From Pusillimonas sp. T2 (lineage in GTDB: Bacteria > Pseudomonadota > Gammaproteobacteria > Burkholderiales > Burkholderiaceae_B): DNA of 64,000 bases. Below the pieces are notes generated by a model, which had not been told where the DNA came from, ran no database searches, and worked only from the letters and a program-made list of their open reading frames with translations. Positions 54,691 to 63,435 of the stretch are shown here, piece after piece. The stretch covers positions 241,350 through 305,349 of the forward strand of contig NZ_NIQA01000004.1 of assembly GCF_002236805.1 (NCBI RefSeq), read 5' to 3'. Position 1 is the stretch's first letter. Each line of letters opens with the position of its first letter. The position numbers were made by a program, and so were the translations under genes.

Positions 54691-55575
54691 TTAGTAATTT
54701 GGCGCCTTTCGGCGCGCAAGGGCCCGTGCCGAAATGACGAGCCAGTCGCGCATTTTCAGGGTGGGCCGATGATTGAATATGTCGTAGTTTAAATCGTCTA
54801 GTCGCTCAAGGATACGTAAACCGCCCTCGATGATCATGCGTAACTCGAGCGCGAGCCGGCCGGGCAGTCGCTCGGGCAGTTTGCGCCCTTGGTTCAACAG
54901 GCTGCGCGCCTGGGCGACCTGCTGGCGCATGAGCGCCCGCCAGGCGGCATCGCATTGTCCCTCGGCAATCTGTGTTTCGGTGACACCGAAGGCTTGCAAG
55001 TGTGCCTGCGGCAAGTACACCCGGCTTTTTTGCCAGTCGATAGCAACGTCTTGCCAAAAATTGGTCAGCTGCAGGCCGGTGCAGATCGCATCGGAGGCGG
55101 ACAGGTTCTCGCTTGTTGCCGCATCATACAGGTGCAACATGAGCCGTCCCACTGGGTTGGCCGAGCGCCGGCAGTAGTCGAATAGCGCCTCGTCGTCGGG
55201 GTAGCGGGTTACTTGTACGTCTTGTGAAAAGGCGGAAAGCAGGTCGTAGAAGGGTTGCAGCGGCAGGCGATGCCGACGGATGGTGGATCGCAGGGGCACG
55301 AACACCGCGTCCAGCCCGCCAGAAAAGCCATGAGCGCCGCCGTTGAGCGTTGGGGTATCGACGGCATGACTTATGGCTATATCTTGCGCGATTCGGTCTA
55401 GCGCCGCCCGGTAGTCATCAAGAGCCTGCAAGCGTGTTTGTGGCGTGGCATCGCCTTCATCGGCAATGTCGTCGGCCGATCGGGCGAACCGGTAGATATC
55501 GACGACGGCGCCACGCAGATGGCGCGGCATCAGTATTGAAGCTACCGGGAAGTTTTCGTAGTGATCGACCGCCAT
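54691..55575 (-). CDS. hpnC: Hydroxysqualene synthase HpnC
   Basis: Converts presqualene diphosphate to hydroxysqualene. The 294-residue product begins MAVDHYENFPVAS, a hallmark of HpnC, with the first acidic motif in RSADDIADEGDA and the second in LTNFWQDVAIDW. ENFPVASILMPRHLR helps tell it from HpnD. The gene is the first of hpnCDE on the minus strand and divergent from alr. No squalene-hopene cyclase is nearby. Confidence 0.93.
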   Translation of the reverse strand: MAVDHYENFPVASILMPRHLRGAVVDIYRFARSADDIADEGDATPQTRLQALDDYRAALDRIAQDIAISHAVDTPTLNGGAHGFSGGLDAVFVPLRSTIRRHRLPLQPFYDLLSAFSQDVQVTRYPDDEALFDYCRRSANPVGRLMLHLYDAATSENLSASDAICTGLQLTNFWQDVAIDWQKSRVYLPQAHLQAFGVTETQIAEGQCDAAWRALMRQQVAQARSLLNQGRKLPERLPGRLALELRMIIEGGLRILERLDDLNYDIFNHRPTLKMRDWLVISARALARRKAPNY

Positions 55576-55654
55576 GAAAATTGTTTTGAATTTTTACAGG
55601 ACGCCAAGCGAACGCCCGTCAGTTGGATTAGACTTTCGGTATTAGGGGGAAGTT

Positions 55655-56785
55655 ATGCCACGTCCAATTTCGGCAACGATTTCGTTGCCGTTTTTAACTC
55701 ATAACCTGGCTGTTATACACGACCAGCTCAATCGTATCAGCATCGACCACAATCGTAGTCGCCCAAAAATCTGGGCCGTGATCAAGGCCAACGCGTATGG
55801 GCATGGCATCGAAAACGCAGTCAGTGCATTTGCCCAGGCCGATGGCCTGGCCATGCTCGATGTTGACGAAGCTATTGTTTGTCGCGAAAAAGGCTGGACC
55901 AAGCCAATCTTGATGCTGGAGGGGTTTTTTAACGCCTCCGATATTAACCTGTTCAGCCAGTACTCGCTCGACGCCACGGTGCATTGCCTTGATCAAATTG
56001 ACATGCTGGCGGGTGCATCGGTAAAAAACCCTGTTAATGTGTTTCTTAAGTTAAACACCGGTATGAATCGTCTTGGGTTTGCACCGGACGCCTTCACGGC
56101 GGCATGGCAGCGTGTGGTCGCCTTGCACAAGCAAGGTGTCGTAGGCACTATGGGCAAAATGACGCACTTCGCACGTGCCGACGAACGTGACAGCCTGACG
56201 CAAAAGCAAATCAGTGTGCTGCGGCATGTCACCGATGCGTTGCCGGGTCCGGTCAGTATGTGCAATTCTGCTGCAACGCTCACGCCCGACTACTGGATGT
56301 CGTTGCCCGACGCACCCACACAGTGGGTGCGTCCCGGTATTTGTCTTTATGGTTCATCGCCGTTTGCGCATCAGTCCAGCCATAGCCTGGGTTTGCGACC
56401 TGGCATGACGCTGCGCTCGCAACTCATCAGCGTACGCAACATACAGGCAGGCGAGGGCGTTGGTTACGGCCATATATTTGTGGCCGATCAGCCCATGCGT
56501 GTAGGGGTGGTTGCTTGCGGCTATGCCGATGGCTATCCACGGCACGCCACTACTGGTACGCCGGTCGTTGTCAAAGGGACTCGAACTCGGCTTCTGGGGC
56601 GGGTTTCCATGGATATGCTGGCCGTCGACTTAGGTCCGGTGTCTGAACCTTCTGTGGGTGACGAGGTCGTATTGTGGGGAGAAGGCGGCCCCGGTGTTGA
56701 TGAAGTGGCGGCGGCCGCCGGCACGATCGGCTATGAACTATTATGCGCGGTGGCGCCGCGCGTGCCTAAAGTGGTGATTTCCTGA
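55655..56785 (+). CDS. alr: Alanine racemase
   Basis: PLP enzyme that interconverts L- and D-alanine for peptidoglycan. The 376-residue product has the PLP-binding Lys in AVIKANAYGHG and KLNTGMNRLGF. The Tyr of the second base lies in GVGYGHIFVAD. GRVSMDMLAVDLG and GDEVVLWGEG follow. GGGGGAAGTT-like ribosome sequence (GGGGGAA) precedes the ATG at 55655. It is divergent from hpnC with a 79-base gap, and the SDR gene follows 25 bases later. Confidence 0.94.
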   Translation: MPRPISATISLPFLTHNLAVIHDQLNRISIDHNRSRPKIWAVIKANAYGHGIENAVSAFAQADGLAMLDVDEAIVCREKGWTKPILMLEGFFNASDINLFSQYSLDATVHCLDQIDMLAGASVKNPVNVFLKLNTGMNRLGFAPDAFTAAWQRVVALHKQGVVGTMGKMTHFARADERDSLTQKQISVLRHVTDALPGPVSMCNSAATLTPDYWMSLPDAPTQWVRPGICLYGSSPFAHQSSHSLGLRPGMTLRSQLISVRNIQAGEGVGYGHIFVADQPMRVGVVACGYADGYPRHATTGTPVVVKGTRTRLLGRVSMDMLAVDLGPVSEPSVGDEVVLWGEGGPGVDEVAAAAGTIGYELLCAVAPRVPKVVIS

Positions 56786-56810
56786 AACCCAACCCCGACA
56801 AGGACAGACC

Positions 56811-57533
56811 GTGAAAAACAAGTGCGTACTGGTAACTGGTGCAACGCGTGGCATAGGCTGGGCCATCAGCCAACGTCTGGCCGATATGGGCTGTCATGTG
56901 GTGGGTTTGGCGCGCAATACTCAAGACATCGATTTTCCGGGGTATTTGTACTCTTGCGACCTAAGCAACGCCGGTGAAACCGAAGACATTTTGCGCATGA
57001 TCCGCGAAAAGTATCCCGTCGATGCCATCGTCAACAATGTCGGGGTTATTCGGGCCGAGCCCCTTGGCGAGGTTGACCTGGCGTCGCTCTATACCGTGTT
57101 TGACCTGAACGTACGGGTTGCGGTGCAGGTTGTTCAGGCGTTCGTAGCGTCAATGAAAACGCGCCACGATGGTCGTATCATCAATATATGTGGGTCTGGC
57201 GCTCATGGCGCGGCCAATCAAACCAGTTTTTCGGCGGCTAAAAACGCCTTGATCGGTTGCACCAAAACCTGGGCGCTCGAGCTTGCCGAGTACGGGATCA
57301 CAGTGAATGCCGTATCACCTGGGCCCATCGAAACTCAAACCTTTCGCGAGCAAAACCCGGTAGGCAGCGACGCCGAAAAGAAAGCTATCGCCTCGGTGCC
57401 GCTAAAGCGCCTGGGGCAGCCTGCCGACGTCGCGGCTGCCGTGCTGTTCCTGCTTTCTGCCGAATCTTCTTTCATTACCGGGCAGGTTCTGGGGGTTGAC
57501 GGGGGAAGTAGCCTGGCCGGGCGGCAGAGCTAG
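56811..57533 (+). CDS. SDR-family oxidoreductase with altered active site
   Basis: Short-chain dehydrogenase/reductase-like protein of 240 residues. The cofactor motif TGATRGIG is intact near residues 9-16 and NNVG replaces the common NNAG. The YxxxK site reads FSAAK with F140 and K144, so the catalytic Tyr is missing. The residue 13 before it, normally Ser, is C127 (in NICGSG). FabG-type enzymes keep this 13-residue Ser-Tyr spacing. The C-terminal half is normal, with ITVNAVSPGPIETQTF and GQVLGVDGGSSLAG. It may be non-catalytic or a binding protein. The gene lies between alr and radA in the same direction; function unknown. Confidence 0.85.
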   Translation: MKNKCVLVTGATRGIGWAISQRLADMGCHVVGLARNTQDIDFPGYLYSCDLSNAGETEDILRMIREKYPVDAIVNNVGVIRAEPLGEVDLASLYTVFDLNVRVAVQVVQAFVASMKTRHDGRIINICGSGAHGAANQTSFSAAKNALIGCTKTWALELAEYGITVNAVSPGPIETQTFREQNPVGSDAEKKAIASVPLKRLGQPADVAAAVLFLLSAESSFITGQVLGVDGGSSLAGRQS

Positions 57534-57547
57534 GGTCCGGCATCACT

Positions 57548-58915
57548 ATGGCAAAAGTCAAAACAACATTTGTTTGCAACGAGTGCGGGGGATCCAGTCT
57601 CAAATGGGAGGGCAAGTGCCCGCATTGCGGGTCATGGAATTCGCTGGTCGAATCCATCGAAGCGCCGGCTGGTACGAATCGGTTTGCTTCTTTGGCAGGC
57701 GCCAGCCCCGTGCAAAACCTCGCCGACATCGAGGCGCGTGAGCTGCCTCGTCAACCATCGGGTATTGCCGAGTTCGATCGTGTTCTGGGGGGTGGGTTGG
57801 TGCCTGGGGCTGTCGTGCTCATTGGCGGCGACCCGGGCATCGGTAAATCGACGCTGTTATTGCAGGCGTTGGTGTCGTTGTCACATGCGGTGCCGGTGCT
57901 GTATGTCACTGGTGAAGAATCCGCCGAACAAGTGGCTTTGCGTGCCCGCCGCCTGGAGCTGGAAACGGATAAGGTGAGCTTGCTGGCCGAAATTCGTCTT
58001 GACGCCATTATGGCGACGCTGACCGATAAAAAGCCGGCCGTGGCCGTCATAGACTCTATCCAGACCCTGTATTCTCCTGATCTGTCGGCGGCGCCTGGGT
58101 CGGTATCTCAGGTGCGCGAATGTGCCGCCCAACTGACGCGGTTGGCCAAGCAAACAGGCATCACGATTGTCTTTATCGGGCATGTCACCAAAGAGGGCGC
58201 GTTGGCGGGGCCGCGGGTTCTCGAGCACATCGTTGATTCGGTACTTTATTTCGAAGGCGATTCGCACTCCTCGTTTCGGCTGGTACGCGCCATTAAAAAT
58301 CGCTTCGGCGCAGTCAACGAGCTGGGCGTGTTTGCCATGACCGATCGTGGTCTCAAAGGGGTCAGCAATCCGTCGGCATTGTTTTTATCTCAGCACGATC
58401 AAAGTGTTGCCGGTTCTTGTGTCATGGCCACTCAAGAGGGCACCCGCCCGTTACTGGTCGAAATTCAGGCGTTGGTCGATACGGCCCATGCGCCCAATCC
58501 CAGACGCTTGAGCGTGGGCCTTGAAGGGACGCGTTTGGCTATGTTGCTCGCGGTGCTGCATCGTCATGCCGGTGTGGTTACTCATGACCAGGATGTCTTC
58601 GTCAACGCGGTGGGCGGTGTAAAAATTACCGAGCCTGCTGCCGATTTGCCCGTCTTGCTGGCGATTTTGTCATCGTTACATAACCGTCCCTTGCCTAAGG
58701 GCCTGGTGGCCTTTGGCGAAGTAGGTTTGGCCGGAGAGATCCGGCCGGCGCCTCGTGGACAAGAGCGCCTCAAAGAGGCGGCCAAGCTGGGGTTCAGCGT
58801 AGCCCTGATTCCTAAAGCCAACGCGCCCAGACAACCGATCGAAGGTCTCGAGGTCTGGCCGGTCGATCGTATCGATGCGGCTATCACGCGTTTACGCGAT
58901 GCGGCTTTTTCTTGA
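57548..58915 (+). CDS. radA: DNA repair protein RadA
   Basis: RadA (Sms) is a RecA-like helicase that acts on recombination branches. The 455-residue product has a zinc finger with C10, C13, C24 and C27 (VCNECGG, CPHCGSW), a Walker A GGDPGIGKST, the RadA-specific KNRFGAVNELGVF and a Lon-protease-like C-terminal domain with AFGEVGLAGEIRPAP. The start ATG at 57548 lies 14 bases after the SDR gene. The permease gene begins 19 bases after its stop. Confidence 0.96.
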   Translation: MAKVKTTFVCNECGGSSLKWEGKCPHCGSWNSLVESIEAPAGTNRFASLAGASPVQNLADIEARELPRQPSGIAEFDRVLGGGLVPGAVVLIGGDPGIGKSTLLLQALVSLSHAVPVLYVTGEESAEQVALRARRLELETDKVSLLAEIRLDAIMATLTDKKPAVAVIDSIQTLYSPDLSAAPGSVSQVRECAAQLTRLAKQTGITIVFIGHVTKEGALAGPRVLEHIVDSVLYFEGDSHSSFRLVRAIKNRFGAVNELGVFAMTDRGLKGVSNPSALFLSQHDQSVAGSCVMATQEGTRPLLVEIQALVDTAHAPNPRRLSVGLEGTRLAMLLAVLHRHAGVVTHDQDVFVNAVGGVKITEPAADLPVLLAILSSLHNRPLPKGLVAFGEVGLAGEIRPAPRGQERLKEAAKLGFSVALIPKANAPRQPIEGLEVWPVDRIDAAITRLRDAAFS

Positions 58916-58934
58916 TGTCCAGGGTTTAACAGAC

Positions 58935-61442
58935 ATGTCTCAGCGTTCCGGTAAAGCCTCCGCATTCACTCTTGGCCTCTCGGCACTCAAACGCGACTGG
59001 CGAGCCGGTGAATTACATGTCTTGCTTATTGCGCTGGTCATTGCGGTTGTCGCAGTCACCAGCGTTGGCTTTCTGGCCGATCGCGTTGGGCAGGCATTAG
59101 GCCAAAATTCGGTGCAAATGCTGGGGGGCGACCTGGCCCTCGAAGCCGATGCGCCGATCAATGCCGAAGTCATCCAGCGTGCGCAAGCCGCGGGCCTCGA
59201 AACAGCGCAAACGGTTTCTTTCCCATCAATGGTCGGCAACGCGCAGGGCGTTCGCCTGGCTTCAGTTAGGGCTGTGTCCAATACGTACCCGCTTTATCCA
59301 GGGTTGCGGGTCGACATCGGCGATCAAAAAAATATACCTGCGCAAAGCGGTCCGGCACCCGGTTCGGTTTGGGTCGACCCTCAGCTTCTCAGTTTGCTTT
59401 CCCTTCATCCAGGCGATCGCCTGGATGTCGGCGACTTATCCCTGACGGTTTCGGGGGTTATCGCGTACGAGCCCGATCGCGGCGTGCAGTTTGTCAACGT
59501 CGCGCCGCGCGTCATGATCCACCTCGACGATCTCGACGCTACGGGGTTACTGGGGTTGGGCAGTCGCGCCCGCTACGGGCTGCTGGTGGCGGGGCAGGGC
59601 AGTGCGCTGGCCGATTACAAGCGTTGGCTCGAGCCCTCACTGGCGCGCGGGCAGCGCCTCAAGACAATAGACGATGCCAGCCCCGAAGTCAGGGGGTCAT
59701 TGCAGCGCGCCCACCAGTTTCTGATGCTTGTGGCATTGCTTACGGTAATGATTGCGGCCGTGGCTATTGCGTTGGCCACGCGGCGCTACCAACTGCGCCA
59801 CCACGATGGCGTCGCCATTATGCGGTGTCTGGGGGCGTCACGCCGCCAATTGCAGGGGGCGTTATTGACCGAGTTTCTGGTGTTTGGCGTCTTGGCATCC
59901 GGGCTGGGCGTGGTTTTGGGCTATGGCGTCCACCAGGTGTTGGTGACTTTGGTGGGGGTGCTTTTCGACACCCCGCTGCCAGCCGCCTCGCTCAAGCCGG
60001 CGGGGCAGGGGTTTATGACCGGCTTGTTGCTGCTGCTTGGTTTTGCGCTGGCCCCTCTGGCCGAGTTAGGGCGTGTCGCGCCTGCGCGCGTATTGCGCCA
60101 AGCGTCTGCGGCGCAGCTGCGTTATCGGGCGGCACCCTATTTGCTTGGGCTAGTCGGTTTTTTCCTGTTGGCCATGTGGGTGTCGGGCGACTTTAAATTA
60201 AGCCTGGTTATTGTCGGCGGTGTGTTGCTGATGTTAGGGCTCTGCGCAGCGCTTGCCTGGGTAGGCGTCAGTGCATTGGGTTATTTTCGCCGCCAAATGG
60301 GTACGCCTTCGGTGTTGCGGTTTGCCCTTGCCGGCCTGGCCAGGCGCAAGTCATTAGTGGTGACGCAGGTATGCGCCTTGTCGGTGGGTTTGCTGATTTT
60401 GCTGTTGCTGGCGATTACCCGCACCGATTTGCTGCAAGGCTGGCAAAATGCACTGCCTGTTAATGCACCCAATACCTTTTTAATCAATATTCAGCCCGAC
60501 CAACGCGATGTCGTACAAGCGGCCCTGACACAGTCTGGTATCGCCGAGGCAAAACTTGCGCCTATGGTCAGGGGACGTCTGGTTGCCATTAACAATAAGC
60601 AGGTCGACTCCACGTCATACGACAGCCCGCGCGCGCAACGCATGGTCGATCGTGAGTTCAATCTGTCTTATCGGTCGACCTTGCCCGACAGTAATCGGTT
60701 GTTGTCCGGTAAATGGCTCAATCCTCAAGGCAACGAAGTCTCGCTCGAGTCGGGCGTAGCCGATACGCTTGGCGTTGGTTTGGGGGATCGAATCGACTTT
60801 GATGTGGCGGGTCAGATTGTGTCCGTCGTCGTGACCAGTCTACGCGAGGTCAAGTGGGACTCCTTCGATGTCAATTTCTTCGCGCTGATGTCGCCGGCTG
60901 CATTGGCTGATGCGCCGACGTCGTACATTACTTCTTTCTATTTGTCGTCCCGGCAGGGAGCGTTCGTACAAGACCTGGTGCGCGATTTTCCCAACCTGAC
61001 GGTCTTCGATGTTGGCGCCATGCTGACCCAACTTAAATTCATTCTGGATCAGGTTGTGCAGGCCGTACAAATATTATTTGTGTTTACTATTGCCGCCGGC
61101 GTGTTGGTTCTGGCTGCCGCTTTCTTTTCAACACGAGATGAGCGGATGCGCGAGGTAGCCATCCTCAGAATGTTAGGGGCCAATTCCCGACAGCTTTCGA
61201 TTGCGATGGCCGTTGAGCTGGTGCTGGTCGGGGGTTTGTCCGGTATGCTGGCCGCCTTTGGTGCCTTATCAATCGGCTGGGCTGTAGCGGTTCACGTTAT
61301 TGACATCCAGTTCACCTGGCCGCTGTGGCCTTGGGCTGTTGGGCTTTTAGTGGGTATTGCTGCAGCATTGTTCGCCGGGGCACTTGCGTTACGTGGCGTG
61401 TTGCGTACCCCCCCGCTATTGTCCTTGCGTGCCATAGCCTAA
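58935..61442 (+). CDS. FtsX-like ABC permease (YbbP type)
   Basis: Large permease of the YbbP/MacB-FtsX type, 835 residues from ATG 58935. An N-terminal membrane helix (HVLLIALVIAVVAVTSVGFL) is followed by a periplasmic domain, then a first FtsX domain with DGVAIMRCLGASRRQLQGALL, a middle helix group, a second periplasmic domain and a C-terminal FtsX domain with VAILRMLGANSRQLSIAM. The usual partner ATPase (YbbA) is not adjacent in the window, so its partner is elsewhere or absent. ATG 58899 would overlap radA. Export substrate unknown. Confidence 0.88.
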   Translation: MSQRSGKASAFTLGLSALKRDWRAGELHVLLIALVIAVVAVTSVGFLADRVGQALGQNSVQMLGGDLALEADAPINAEVIQRAQAAGLETAQTVSFPSMVGNAQGVRLASVRAVSNTYPLYPGLRVDIGDQKNIPAQSGPAPGSVWVDPQLLSLLSLHPGDRLDVGDLSLTVSGVIAYEPDRGVQFVNVAPRVMIHLDDLDATGLLGLGSRARYGLLVAGQGSALADYKRWLEPSLARGQRLKTIDDASPEVRGSLQRAHQFLMLVALLTVMIAAVAIALATRRYQLRHHDGVAIMRCLGASRRQLQGALLTEFLVFGVLASGLGVVLGYGVHQVLVTLVGVLFDTPLPAASLKPAGQGFMTGLLLLLGFALAPLAELGRVAPARVLRQASAAQLRYRAAPYLLGLVGFFLLAMWVSGDFKLSLVIVGGVLLMLGLCAALAWVGVSALGYFRRQMGTPSVLRFALAGLARRKSLVVTQVCALSVGLLILLLLAITRTDLLQGWQNALPVNAPNTFLINIQPDQRDVVQAALTQSGIAEAKLAPMVRGRLVAINNKQVDSTSYDSPRAQRMVDREFNLSYRSTLPDSNRLLSGKWLNPQGNEVSLESGVADTLGVGLGDRIDFDVAGQIVSVVVTSLREVKWDSFDVNFFALMSPAALADAPTSYITSFYLSSRQGAFVQDLVRDFPNLTVFDVGAMLTQLKFILDQVVQAVQILFVFTIAAGVLVLAAAFFSTRDERMREVAILRMLGANSRQLSIAMAVELVLVGGLSGMLAAFGALSIGWAVAVHVIDIQFTWPLWPWAVGLLVGIAAALFAGALALRGVLRTPPLLSLRAIA

Positions 61443-61474
61443 ACCCTAATCTTTGCTTCAGTATTCAAGACATC

Positions 61475-62263
61475 ATGCACAACCCTGGCAACCACTGGTT
61501 CGACATGCCGTTTAACGGCGGTGCGATGCGGTTTTCCAAGCACCTCGAGGGTATGTTCAAGCCTGAAGGGTTTGGCGTCTCTGCGTCGGCCGGGCCTGTC
61601 GTAAATGTTTCGGGTTTATCGCTCGATCAAACAGCGTCGTGGGTTGGGCTTTTCGACCCGGCCAACCCGGCGCTGCACGCCCAGCCTGTTCAGTCCGGCG
61701 GCCGGCAATCGGCTTGGTTTATCGACGGGCCCATGGGGGCTGCGTTGTTGCGTCATTACAGGCGCGGTGGGTTGGTCGCCAAGTTCAGCAAAAATCGTTA
61801 CCTATGGCAGGGGGCAAGACGGACCCGTGCCTTTGCCGAATTTTGTTTGCTCGACACGATGTTCCGCCAGGGTTTGCCAGTGCCCCAGCCGCTTGCAGCG
61901 GCCTACTGGAGGCATGGGCTTACGTATCGTGCCGCCATTGTCGTGGCCCGAATCCCGCACGTTATGCCTTTGGCCGATTGTCTCGCCCAGGCAGACCCCG
62001 TTGCCGTTGCGGCTGCCGTTCTAAAAATTCACGATGCAGACGTCTGGCATGCCGATTTAAATGCCTTTAACATCTTGCTCAACGCGGCCGGGCATGTCTG
62101 GGTTATTGATTTTGACCGGGGCGAATCCAGGGGTATGTCGCGCGCTCTGCGTAACGCAAACTTGCAGCGGCTGCGTCGTTCGTTGGTCAAAGTGGCCGCA
62201 CAGCAGGGCGAGCGGTTCTGGCAGGCCGTCAACGTGGCCTATTGGCAACTCGCGACCGCTTGA
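61475..62263 (+). CDS. kdkA: 3-Deoxy-D-manno-octulosonic acid (Kdo) kinase
   Basis: Kinase of the KdkA/WaaP fold that phosphorylates the Kdo residue of lipopolysaccharide in organisms with a single Kdo. The 262-residue product has the kinase loop in VWHADLNAFNILLN and the metal Asp in VIDFDRGESR. The Lys in LVAKFSKNRY is the likely ATP-binding Lys. Homology begins near ATG 61475; the reading frame goes on upstream into the permease gene. It follows the permease by 32 bases. Terminator T-run follows before the polyamine genes. Confidence 0.88.
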   Translation: MHNPGNHWFDMPFNGGAMRFSKHLEGMFKPEGFGVSASAGPVVNVSGLSLDQTASWVGLFDPANPALHAQPVQSGGRQSAWFIDGPMGAALLRHYRRGGLVAKFSKNRYLWQGARRTRAFAEFCLLDTMFRQGLPVPQPLAAAYWRHGLTYRAAIVVARIPHVMPLADCLAQADPVAVAAAVLKIHDADVWHADLNAFNILLNAAGHVWVIDFDRGESRGMSRALRNANLQRLRRSLVKVAAQQGERFWQAVNVAYWQLATA

Positions 62264-62281
62264 ATACCGCATTTTTCAAAT

Positions 62282-62310
62282 AAAAAGGCGCTATCATCAC
62301 GCCTTTTGTT
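62282..62310 (+). terminator. Terminator after kdkA
   Basis: AAAAGGCG (62283-62290) and CGCCTTTT (62300-62307) form an 8-bp stem around CTATCATCA, with T-rich sequence after it. It separates kdkA from the polyamine transporter genes, whose first ATG lies about 30 bases on. Confidence 0.8.
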
Positions 62311-62338
62311 CAATTTTGTCGTCGGGGTTTTGTCGCTA

Positions 62339-63433
62339 ATGGGTTTTAACTCGGTTGCAAAAGTTGTCTTGTCGCTGGCATTGGCGTGTTGCTCACCGGC
62401 CGTTGTCGGCCAGGTGCTGAACATTTATAACTGGGCAGAATACACCGCGCCCGATACGATTCCGGGTTTCGAGCGCGAGACCGGCATTCGTGTCAGGTAC
62501 GACGTCTACGACAGTAACGACACCCTGCAGGCCAAGTTGCTGACCGGCAAGTCGGGGTACGACATTGTTGTGCCCTCTACCCACTATGCAGCGCGCCAGT
62601 TGCAGGCGGGCTTGTTTCAAAAGCTCGACAAGTCGAAACTGCCCAACCTCAAGCATCTTGACCCCGACATCATGGCGCTTGTTGCTGCGGTCGATCCGGG
62701 TAACGAGTATTTAATTCCCTGGGGCTACGGCACTAATGGCCTGGGTCTTAACGTGACCAAAATACGCGAAATTCTGGGGCCGGATGTCCCTCTCGACAGC
62801 TGGGACCTTCTTTTCAAGCCCGAGTACGCTCAGAAGCTGCGCGGATGCGGCATTTCGGTGCTCGATGAAGCGGCGCAGGTGTTTCCAGCCGTTCTGAACT
62901 ATTTAGGAAAAGACCCCAACAGTCATAGTACCGACGACTACGAGGCCGCTATGACGGTTTTGCAGGGTATTCGTCCCTACATTCGCCAATTCAGCTCGTC
63001 TGGCTATATCGATGAGCTGGCGTCGGGCGACCTGTGCCTCGTTTACGGGTATTCGGGCGATGTCATGATTGCGCGTCAGCGTGCCAAAGAGGCCGGCAAG
63101 CCGTTCGAAATTGATTATGTCATTCCGCAGGGTGGGGCACCGGCATGGTTTGACACCATGGCTATTCCCGCCGATGCCCGCAATGTCGACGAAGCGCATG
63201 CCTTCATCAATTACATTGAAACGCCCGAAGTGCATGCGGCCATAACCAACGAAATGTTTTATCCGAATGCCAATAAGTCGGCGCGCGCATTTGTGGTCGA
63301 CGAAGTGGCCAGTAATCCCATGATTTACCCGCCGCCTGAAGTGGCGCGCACTTTATTTGTGATCAAATCCCAGCCCCTAGTTGCCAAGCGCATCCAGACC
63401 CGGATGTGGGCAGCCTTGAAATCAGGCCGTTAA
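62339..63433 (+). CDS. potF: Polyamine ABC transporter substrate-binding protein
   Basis: Periplasmic binding protein of the PotF/PotD (SBP_bac) family that captures putrescine or spermidine. The 364-residue product has a signal peptide of about 24 residues with a hydrophobic core VVLSLALACC, and homology starts VLNIYNWAEYTAPDTIPGF. SGYDIVVPSTHYAARQLQAG and YGYSGDVMIARQRAKEAGKP follow. PotF rather than PotD is the better match by length and the YSGDVMIA block. The potG ATPase begins 2 bases after the stop, so the genes form an operon cut by the window. Confidence 0.9.
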   Translation: MGFNSVAKVVLSLALACCSPAVVGQVLNIYNWAEYTAPDTIPGFERETGIRVRYDVYDSNDTLQAKLLTGKSGYDIVVPSTHYAARQLQAGLFQKLDKSKLPNLKHLDPDIMALVAAVDPGNEYLIPWGYGTNGLGLNVTKIREILGPDVPLDSWDLLFKPEYAQKLRGCGISVLDEAAQVFPAVLNYLGKDPNSHSTDDYEAAMTVLQGIRPYIRQFSSSGYIDELASGDLCLVYGYSGDVMIARQRAKEAGKPFEIDYVIPQGGAPAWFDTMAIPADARNVDEAHAFINYIETPEVHAAITNEMFYPNANKSARAFVVDEVASNPMIYPPPEVARTLFVIKSQPLVAKRIQTRMWAALKSGR

Positions 63434-63435
63434 CC

